The notes beneath the pieces were generated by a model. The model was not told where the DNA came from. It saw only the letters and a program-made list of their open reading frames with translations, and did not search any database. This document shows positions 1 to 4,305 of a DNA stretch of 5,587 nucleotides, piece by piece. The position numbers were made by a program, and so were the translations under genes. The stretch comes from Phycisphaerales bacterium. Lineage in GTDB: Bacteria > Planctomycetota > Phycisphaerae > Phycisphaerales > SM1A02. Each line of letters opens with the position of its first letter. Position 1 is the first letter of the stretch. Location of the stretch: positions 1 to 5,587 of the forward strand of contig SLDM01000294.1 in assembly GCA_007125255.1 (NCBI GenBank), in the 5' to 3' direction.

Positions 1-1
1 C

Positions 2-97
2 CTGCTGCGACTCAACCTCGAAGGGCCGGATCAGGAGTTTGTCAACGAGAAAGTGGATGAAGTCAGTTCGTATCTGGGCGAAGCGGTCGCGCACTGA
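2..97 (+). CDS. C-terminal end of an unidentified protein (partial, 5' end outside window)
   Basis: An open frame enters from the left edge and ends at TGA 95-97. It encodes the last 31 residues of a protein, beginning LLRLNLEGPDQEF and ending SSYLGEAVAH. The stretch is acidic and probably helical at its end, with no motif I recognise. It lies on the same strand as the ATPase gene, with 60 nt between its stop and the preferred ATPase start, so co-transcription is possible. The reading is supported by GC-ending codons and by a plausible amphipathic C-terminal helix, not by homology. No function is assigned. Confidence 0.55.
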   Translation: MLRLNLEGPDQEFVNEKVDEVSSYLGEAVAH

Positions 98-109
98 CGG
101 CTCGTGGCG

Positions 110-142
110 TCCTCCTTCTCCCTTCTCCTCTTCCTCCTCCCC
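110..142 (+). repeat. 33-nt uninterrupted polypyrimidine tract in the ATPase leader
   Basis: Every base from 110 to 142 is C or T, with several CCTCC and CTTCT blocks. The opposite strand is therefore a pure GA tract. It lies between the stop of the partial upstream gene and the AAAGGA ribosome site of the ATPase. If transcribed, the leader would be an unstructured C/U tract containing copies of the anti-Shine-Dalgarno core. Its function is unknown. Mirror-like polypurine-polypyrimidine tracts can form triplex DNA, but I see no direct sign of that here. Confidence 0.8.
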
Positions 143-146
143 AGCG

Positions 147-152
147 AAAGGA
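147..152 (+). promoter_or_regulatory. Ribosome binding site deciding the ATPase start
   Basis: AAAGGA at 147-152 lies 5 nt before ATG 158. This is a better-placed ribosome site than anything preceding the in-frame GTG at 104. The 18 residues that the GTG start would add are encoded largely by the pyrimidine tract and look like a chance reading, with many Ser, Leu and Phe. Confidence 0.7.
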
Positions 153-157
153 TTCGC

Positions 158-1717
158 ATGAACGTCGAAACGTTTCTGCGGCATCATCAGATTCGTGAGA
201 GTCCCTTCCGGGCCGAGGAAGCCCGGCAGGATGCGGTCTTCACGCGCATCGAAACGGTCTGTCACCACCCCGATTTCGCCAAGATCCGCGGGGAGTTCGA
301 TCGGCCGTCCTCCGCGATCGTGTTCGGCGAACGCGGGTCGGGCAAGACCGCCATGCGCCTGCAGATCGAACACGAACTGCGCGAACACAATCGCGCCGCG
401 CCCGACCAGCGCTGCCTGCTGATCGCGTACGACGACTTGAATCCGGTTCTGGACCGGTTCCACCTGCAGACGGGCGAATCGGAGGCGACCGCTTCACTCG
501 AGCAGTTCCGACTGGTCGACCACCTCGACGGCATTCTGGGCACGATCGTGCCGCAGTTGATGGACGAGTTGCTGAAGGAATCACGCGGCGAGCCGGTGCT
601 CGACGACGAAGTGTCGCTCCGAAAGAACTGGCGGCAGTCCGATGCCGCCACCAAGCGCGATGTGCTGCTCCTGCAATCCTGCTACGACCGCCCGGACGAG
701 GCGGATCTGCGCACCGCCCGGGTCCGGCGCGCCCTCAGGACGGGCACGCTCTCGCTCATGCCGTGGATGAAGTGGGCCGCGATCGGAATGGGCGGCCTGA
801 CGATCGCGCTGGCGCTCCTGATACTCATTCGGAATCCGGAAGAGCAGCGCTGGCTCTGGAATGCCGCGCTGGTGGTCTTTGCCCTGCTCTCGCTCTTCAT
901 GGGTGGACAGTACCTGCGCCGAAGCTGGCAGATGCATTCGATCGCGCGGACACTTTCCCGATCGCTTCGCACGCTCCATCGCCCGGCGATGAGTTTCCGC
1001 AAGTCGCTCTCGACCCTCCCGGTGCACGATGTTCTGACCAGCGAGTGGCCGAACGACGCGGGGGATGATGCGCGGTACCACATGGTTCAGCGTCTGCTGC
1101 ACGTCCTGCGGCCGCTCGGCTACCGGTCGATCATCGTGATCGTGGACCGCATCGACGAACCGACACTCGTCAACGGTGAGCCGGAACGGATGCGGGCGAT
1201 CATCTGGCCGCTGATGAACAACAAGTTCCTTCAACAGGACCGGGTCGGCATCAAACTCCTGCTTCCCCTGGACCTCAAGCACGAGCTGTTCCGGGAGCGG
1301 ACCGATTTCTTCCGCGAAGCGCGTCTGGATAAACAGAACCTGGTGGAACGACTGACCTGGTCCGGGGCGATGCTCTACGACATCTGCACCACCCGCCTCA
1401 ATGCCTGCCGTGAGGCGCACCCTGACGGACAACCCGACGACCAGGCCGAGGCCCAACCGGACGGAAGCCTTGAGCCGATGTCGCTTCGCGAGTTCTTCGA
1501 CGACACGGTGACGCACGGTGACCTGGTCGACGCCCTGGATCAGATGCAGCAGCCGCGCGATGCGTTCAAACTCATGTACGCCGTGATTCAGGAACACTGC
1601 GCCAGCGTGCCGGAGGAAACGCCGCGGTGGCAGATTCCGAAGCTGACCCTCGACACCGTGCGCAAGCAGCAGGTCGAACGTCTCGGCGGGATGCTGCGCG
1701 GCGTCCGCCCGGCATGA
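158..1717 (+). CDS. KAP-like P-loop ATPase with a central two-helix membrane hairpin
   Basis: This 519-residue protein probably couples ATP hydrolysis to a membrane-associated task. Substrate and partners are unknown. A Walker A motif, GERGSGKT, is at residues 57-64. A Walker B-like strand, IIVIVDRIDE, is at 325-334, with acidic D330 and the D333-E334 pair. Two hydrophobic segments (about 203-224 and 232-253), split by a short charged loop, lie between the two motifs, so both nucleotide-binding parts should face the cytoplasm. Two membrane helices inserted inside the P-loop domain is the hallmark of KAP NTPases (Kidins220/PifA type), hence the name. The N-terminal stretch RESPFRAEEA, followed by a short segment leading to Walker A, resembles planctomycete hypothetical ATPases as I recall them; this is recollection, not a search. 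A later strand, KLLLPLDL (366-373), and the segment DKQNLVERLTW (391-401) fit an AAA+/STAND-like core. Residues 421-436 are a hydrophilic 4-residue repeat. The start is ATG 158, because the ribosome site is good there and the GTG at 104 is not. Two TGA codons in a row end the gene. An AAA/ExeA-like ATPase is an alternative class. Confidence 0.85.
   Translation: MNVETFLRHHQIRESPFRAEEARQDAVFTRIETVCHHPDFAKIRGEFDRPSSAIVFGERGSGKTAMRLQIEHELREHNRAAPDQRCLLIAYDDLNPVLDRFHLQTGESEATASLEQFRLVDHLDGILGTIVPQLMDELLKESRGEPVLDDEVSLRKNWRQSDAATKRDVLLLQSCYDRPDEADLRTARVRRALRTGTLSLMPWMKWAAIGMGGLTIALALLILIRNPEEQRWLWNAALVVFALLSLFMGGQYLRRSWQMHSIARTLSRSLRTLHRPAMSFRKSLSTLPVHDVLTSEWPNDAGDDARYHMVQRLLHVLRPLGYRSIIVIVDRIDEPTLVNGEPERMRAIIWPLMNNKFLQQDRVGIKLLLPLDLKHELFRERTDFFREARLDKQNLVERLTWSGAMLYDICTTRLNACREAHPDGQPDDQAEAQPDGSLEPMSLREFFDDTVTHGDLVDALDQMQQPRDAFKLMYAVIQEHCASVPEETPRWQIPKLTLDTVRKQQVERLGGMLRGVRPA
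1418..1465 (+). repeat. 12-nt-period tandem repeat inside the ATPase gene
   Basis: Four consecutive 12-nt units encode HPDG, QPDD, QAEA and QPDG at residues 421-436 of the ATPase. The units are diverged but keep the reading frame and the pattern Gln/His-Pro-Asp-Gly. The segment interrupts the helical part after the P-loop core, so it is probably a surface loop expanded by in-frame duplication. Confidence 0.55.
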
Positions 1718-1730
1718 TGAGCCATGATGA
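1713..1730 (+). repeat. 8-bp direct repeat (period 10) at the ATPase stop
   Basis: CATGATGA occurs at 1713-1720 and again at 1723-1730. The first copy contains the two successive TGA stops of the ATPase, and a third in-frame stop (TAG) follows at 1733. It looks like a small local duplication in the 27-bp gap between two convergent genes. I see no intrinsic terminator in this gap. Confidence 0.6.
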
Positions 1731-1744
1731 AGTAGTCACCGGCG

Positions 1745-2926
1745 TCAGAGAACCCGGCGCTGCTCGGTGTACTCGATCCCGCGCTCGGCGTGCGCGGCGA
1801 GGAGATGATCCAGTTCACCCGGCACGCGGCCGATCATTTCCGGCGCGATGACGCCGGCCGGATTGAACGCGCCGCTCACCACCCGCCGCGCCATGATCGT
1901 GCAGGGGAACCCCGTCGTGCGGGCCATGCTCGTCATGCCGGTCTCGCGGTCGTAGCGGTCGAAGAGGTCCCACTGCAGCCGCACCCGCTCACCCTTCTCC
2001 CGGCCGGTTGCGATCACGCGCATGACGGTCAGATCCTCCTCGCCCGGCTCGTATGACCACTTCGGGAACATCAGTTTCGCGATCAGCTCGCGCGGTACGA
2101 CCCGTTCGCCGTTGAGCTCCACCGGCTCTTCGCTGAAAAGCCCGGTTTCCCGGAAGGCGCGCATGAGCTCGATATGCCCCGGATAGCGGAGCGTCTTCTC
2201 CTTCATAAAGGGCACGTCGAGCGTCTCGATCAGAGTGCGCAGACCGTCGGTATTGAACGCTTCCAGGGTTCCCAGTCCGGGAAACTCGATCGGTTCCGGT
2301 TCGCTGAGGGCTTCCCGCACGACCTCCCGGCCGTGTTCAACGAGGCGAGCGGGGCGGGTGTACTCCTCGATGACGTCGAACGGGGAAAAGGCGGCCTTGT
2401 ATTCAAACGGCCGGCGCCGTTCTCGCGGCAGGCCGCCGACGTAGATCTCGATCGACTCGCAGGGATCGAGCCGCGAGGCGGCGTGCCCCGCGAGGACGTT
2501 GCTCATCCCCGGCGCGACGCCGCAATCAACGATGGCCGTGACGCCGTGCTGCCGGGCGAGCTCGTCCAGCTCGAGCGCGTTCTCCGGCATGAAGCTGATG
2601 TCGCAGTAGTTCTTCCCTGCTTCGATGACGGTGCGCAGGGCCTGCCGGGCGATGGTGCTCCCCATCGCCCCGAGGACGATGTCGGCCGGGGCGATGACCT
2701 TTCGGATGGCCTCGCGATCGGAAAGATCCGCAGTCGTCGTTTTCACCGGACGATCGATCAGGGAGGCGGCGCGGTCGAGCGCCTCCTGACTCCGATCCAC
2801 AAGGGTGATCTCGAAGTCAGCGATCTGGGCTCCACCTTGGGCCCCGTCCCTGGCCCCATCCTGGGCCAGATCCCGGGCCATGACCGAGCCGACCATCCCC
2901 GCGCCGAGGATTACGATGTTCGCCAC
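1745..2926 (-). CDS. Lysine 6-dehydrogenase-like enzyme (saccharopine dehydrogenase family)
   Basis: This 393-residue cytoplasmic oxidoreductase is probably NAD-dependent. An N-terminal Rossmann domain carries GAGMVG (residues 8-13), and an acidic residue ends the second strand (D44 in TLVDRS), which usually favours NAD over NADP. NYCDIS (106-111) and DCGVAPGMSNVLAGHA (134-149) are the family's conserved core. The substrate half has YVGGLP (162-167), EAFNTDG (222-228), TLRYPGH (245-251) and, near the end, TSMARTTGF (332-340). This series matches L-lysine 6-dehydrogenases (oxidative deamination of lysine to the cyclic piperideine carboxylate) better than it matches two-domain saccharopine reductases, and the length is typical. 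Substrate is inferred: carboxynorspermidine synthase or another saccharopine-type reductase remains possible. Residues 17-34 are a 4-residue tandem repeat lengthening the link between the first Rossmann helix and the second strand. The start is GTG 2926, with GGATGGAG 7 nt upstream. The gene is convergent with the ATPase and divergent from the DCC gene. Confidence 0.88.
   Translation of the reverse strand: MANIVILGAGMVGSVMARDLAQDGARDGAQGGAQIADFEITLVDRSQEALDRAASLIDRPVKTTTADLSDREAIRKVIAPADIVLGAMGSTIARQALRTVIEAGKNYCDISFMPENALELDELARQHGVTAIVDCGVAPGMSNVLAGHAASRLDPCESIEIYVGGLPRERRRPFEYKAAFSPFDVIEEYTRPARLVEHGREVVREALSEPEPIEFPGLGTLEAFNTDGLRTLIETLDVPFMKEKTLRYPGHIELMRAFRETGLFSEEPVELNGERVVPRELIAKLMFPKWSYEPGEEDLTVMRVIATGREKGERVRLQWDLFDRYDRETGMTSMARTTGFPCTIMARRVVSGAFNPAGVIAPEMIGRVPGELDHLLAAHAERGIEYTEQRRVL
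2825..2878 (-). repeat. 12-nt tandem repeat inside the Rossmann fold of the dehydrogenase
   Basis: Read on the minus strand, four and a half units of 12 nt, each starting GCC-CRG or GCC-CAA/AGG, encode ARDL, AQDG, ARDG, AQGG and AQ (residues 17-34). The DNA units share a GCCNNGGANGGG-like core. The reading frame is kept. Normal family members need only a few residues at this point, so this looks like a lineage-specific slippage expansion placed in a loop. Confidence 0.75.
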
Positions 2927-2933
2927 TGAAGAA

Positions 2934-2941
2934 CTCCATCC
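2934..2941 (-). promoter_or_regulatory. Ribosome binding site for the dehydrogenase GTG start
   Basis: On the minus strand, GGATGGAG (2941 down to 2934) lies 7 nt before GTG 2926. This spacing supports the GTG codon as the true start, immediately followed by the first Rossmann strand (NIVILGAG), which leaves no room for a later start. Confidence 0.65.
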
Positions 2942-2964
2942 GGGGAACTGGTGAAACGAGCAGG

Positions 2965-2988
2965 GCAGGCATGGTAGCGGCTGCCTGC
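2965..2988. promoter_or_regulatory. Inverted repeat in the divergent intergenic region (candidate operator or leader hairpin)
   Basis: GCAGGCA (2965-2971) and TGCCTGC (2982-2988) are perfect 7-bp inverted arms around a 10-nt spacer. They lie about midway between the divergently transcribed dehydrogenase and DCC genes (2927-3042). This is the expected place for a shared regulator site. It could equally be a leader hairpin. No clear -35/-10 pair was found on either strand, so the regulatory role is inferred from position and symmetry only. Confidence 0.35.
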
Positions 2989-3042
2989 ATCAGGTGAGGA
3001 GATTCACCACGGTCCCGCCCCCGGTGAGCCGATGAACCTAGC

Positions 3043-3501
3043 ATGGTGGTGATGCCTCCCGAAACCGCTGAAACCCCGGCCGCATCCGCGGATGGTCGCC
3101 GGGCCGAGTCGAAGGCGACCGATCGGCCGGTCGTGGTCTACGACGGGACGTGCGGATTCTGCCGGAAGCAGGTCGGGCGCATCCGGCGGTGGGATCGCGC
3201 CGAAGAGTTCACTTTCATCTCCAGCCATGAGCCGGATCTGCTTGAGCGCTACCCGCAACTGGCCGGAGAGGATCTGGATGCGGGGATGCGCCTGATCGAG
3301 CCGGGCGGCCGGTTGTTCGCCGGGGCGGATGCGGTCCATGCAATCGCGCGGCGCCTGCCCCGCTTCCGGTGGCTCACCTGGCTCTACCACGTACCGGGCG
3401 TGAAACAGATCGCCCGACTGGTCTACGGCTGGATCGCCCGGCGCCGGCACAAACTGGGGCAGACGTGCTCACCCGACGGCGCGTGCCGCATTGATCGCTG
3501 A
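3043..3501 (+). CDS. DCC-family (DUF393) thiol-disulfide oxidoreductase
   Basis: This 152-residue protein belongs to the thioredoxin-like DCC family, named for its conserved Asp-Cys-Cys signature. The signature is seen as YDGTCGFC, with D34, C37 and C40, placed right after the first predicted strand (RPVVVYDG). Further family features are FISSHEPDLLERYPQL (58-73), the GADAVHAIARRLPRF segment (94-108), and the C-terminal basic helix ARLVYGWIARRRHKLG. Two more cysteines, C142 and C148, close the protein, as in many family members. The first 28 residues are a low-complexity Ala/Glu-rich extension without a signal peptide, so it is probably cytoplasmic or peripheral. Reductase or disulfide-exchange activity is inferred from the CxxC; real substrates of this family are poorly known. 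The start is uncertain: ATG 3043 and ATG 3052 are in frame, and neither has a good ribosome site. The gene is divergent from the dehydrogenase and convergent, 11 bp apart, with the zinc-ribbon gene. Confidence 0.85.
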   Translation: MVVMPPETAETPAASADGRRAESKATDRPVVVYDGTCGFCRKQVGRIRRWDRAEEFTFISSHEPDLLERYPQLAGEDLDAGMRLIEPGGRLFAGADAVHAIARRLPRFRWLTWLYHVPGVKQIARLVYGWIARRRHKLGQTCSPDGACRIDR

Positions 3502-3512
3502 TCGCCTTGCCT

Positions 3513-4097
3513 TCAACCCTCAACCTCACTGCGAAGCTGCTCCCTCAGGCAGGCGGCGGCGATGATGTATTCGAGCTTCCGGGTCAGGTAGAGGCCTCCG
3601 GCGGGTAGCAGGAGGATCACCAGCGCGATGAGGATCAAGAGTGGTTCCCCGACGAAAATCGAGAGACTCAGGATGTACCCGGCGACAAGGATGGTCGGGA
3701 CCACGATCACGTAGAGCATGGCGACGAGATGCGACAGCAGGATCAGGCGGAGTGCGGATGTGTGCTTCATGCGCTGAATACAGCGGACGGTGGAGACACA
3801 CCAGGTGAGTACGCCGAAGGCAAAGAGTCCCGCCACGAACGGCCAGACCTCCGGCGAGGTGAAGGCGCCCGCCACGCCGACGAGGCAGAGAACACCGAAG
3901 GTGATGAACCAGATCACGGGACCGATCAGTTCGTTGAAACCGGGTGAGCCGCGCCACGCCTTGCGCCACGCGGCCAGCGTCCGATCGACCCGTCCGTAGC
4001 TGACGCCGCACTCCGGACAGCCGATCACATCCGGCCGGCGCCCGGAGTGGCCGCAGATCCAGCAATATCCCTCACGCTCTTTTCCGGCTCTCGCCAT
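3513..4097 (-). CDS. Zinc-ribbon protein with four transmembrane segments, function unknown
   Basis: Starting at ATG 4097, this is a 194-residue membrane protein. Close to the N-terminus is a CWIC...CPEC zinc ribbon (C12, C15, C27, C30) of the kind that binds one structural Zn ion. After a short basic linker (TLAAWRKAWRGS) come four hydrophobic segments at about residues 59-80, 84-103, 117-143 and 152-171. A helical tail ending LREQLRSEVEG follows, probably cytoplasmic. The frame is open to an earlier ATG at 4181 (222 residues). I prefer 4097 because the 28 extra codons include ATA, TTA, CGA, GTA and AAT, unlike the GC-ending codons of the rest; the region is AT-richer and holds a palindrome; and the ribbon then sits at the N-terminus as is usual. 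Neither start has a clear ribosome site. It lies downstream of the HEAT-like gene on the same strand. No specific family is recognised. Confidence 0.7.
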   Translation of the reverse strand: MARAGKEREGYCWICGHSGRRPDVIGCPECGVSYGRVDRTLAAWRKAWRGSPGFNELIGPVIWFITFGVLCLVGVAGAFTSPEVWPFVAGLFAFGVLTWCVSTVRCIQRMKHTSALRLILLSHLVAMLYVIVVPTILVAGYILSLSIFVGEPLLILIALVILLLPAGGLYLTRKLEYIIAAACLREQLRSEVEG

Positions 4098-4281
4098 ACC
4101 GAAGCAGCATACTTGAAGGGATAACGTCCGGGTGCCGCGCGGCCGCGCGATTGACGTTCGATTCTGTATCAGATGATTCATCGAGCCGCCGCGTGCCCTT
4201 CGCTCCGCTCAGACCACGGCACCCCTCGCCGGTCCAATACAACCGGTACCCTTTCATCCCCTTCGCCCCTTCGTTACTGCG
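4098..4281. other. Intergenic region between the HEAT-like and zinc-ribbon genes
   Basis: If the zinc-ribbon gene starts at 4097, this stretch is non-coding. From right to left it holds the downstream half of an octamer repeat (4258 onward), a weak 5-bp inverted repeat CCGGT/ACCGG (4229-4246) without a T-tract, an AT-richer stretch at 4151-4181 that could contain a promoter, and the GC palindrome at 4136-4149. I could not identify convincing -35 and -10 boxes. Confidence 0.5.
4136..4149. promoter_or_regulatory. 14-bp perfect GC palindrome upstream of the zinc-ribbon gene
   Basis: CGCGCGGCCGCGCG reads the same on both strands. As RNA it would form a 5-bp all-GC stem with a GGCC loop, about 40 nt before ATG 4097. 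It is not followed by a T-run on either strand, so it is not a canonical terminator. An operator or leader hairpin is possible, as is chance in GC-rich DNA. Confidence 0.3.
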
Positions 4282-4305
4282 TTACTGCGTCACTTCGTTA
4301 CTCGT
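4258..4305 (-). repeat. Octamer tandem repeat spanning the stop codon of the HEAT-like gene
   Basis: Six 8-bp units run in register on the + strand: CCCCTTCG twice, TTACTGCG twice, TCACTTCG, then TTACTCGT. On the minus strand this reads as repeated AGTAACGN-like units. The last coding residues of the HEAT-like protein (about TSNEVTQ) and its TAA stop (4284-4282) are made of this repeat. Because 8 is not a multiple of 3, the stop triplets at 4300, 4292, 4284 and 4276 (first base, minus strand) fall in all three frames. Confidence 0.75.

Noticed and set aside
104..157. GTG at 104 as the ATPase start, adding 18 N-terminal residues that look like a hydrophobic leader
   Set aside because: Those residues are a reading of the pyrimidine tract, there is no good ribosome site for the GTG, and ATG 158 has AAAGGA at 5 nt.
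581..1597. 338-residue open frame on the minus strand opposite the ATPase
   Set aside because: It mirrors the ATPase codon pattern in GC-rich DNA, has an Arg/His/Val/Gly-rich composition and no recognisable domain.
158..1717. The ATPase as part of an antiphage defence system because some KAP proteins exclude phages
   Set aside because: No effector, nuclease, toxin or mobile-element gene is adjacent, so the sequence offers no support.
2174..2929. 251-residue open frame on the plus strand opposite the dehydrogenase
   Set aside because: It is antisense to a clearly homologous enzyme gene and has a shadow-like composition without motifs.
3526..4065. 179-residue minus-strand frame overlapping the zinc-ribbon gene
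   Set aside because: It is very rich in Arg, Pro and His and lies in another frame of a gene with clear zinc ligands and membrane segments.
4151..4181. TTGACG at 4151 as the -35 box of a plus-strand promoter
   Set aside because: No -10-like box lies at a suitable distance, and no plus-strand gene follows before the right edge.
4229..4246. CCGGT/ACCGG inverted repeat as a terminator for the HEAT-like gene
   Set aside because: The stem is only 5 bp with an 8-nt loop and no T-run follows on the minus strand.
4258..4305. The octamer repeat as a CRISPR array or attachment site
   Set aside because: Units are 8 bp with no spacers, and no integrase or cas gene is present in the window.
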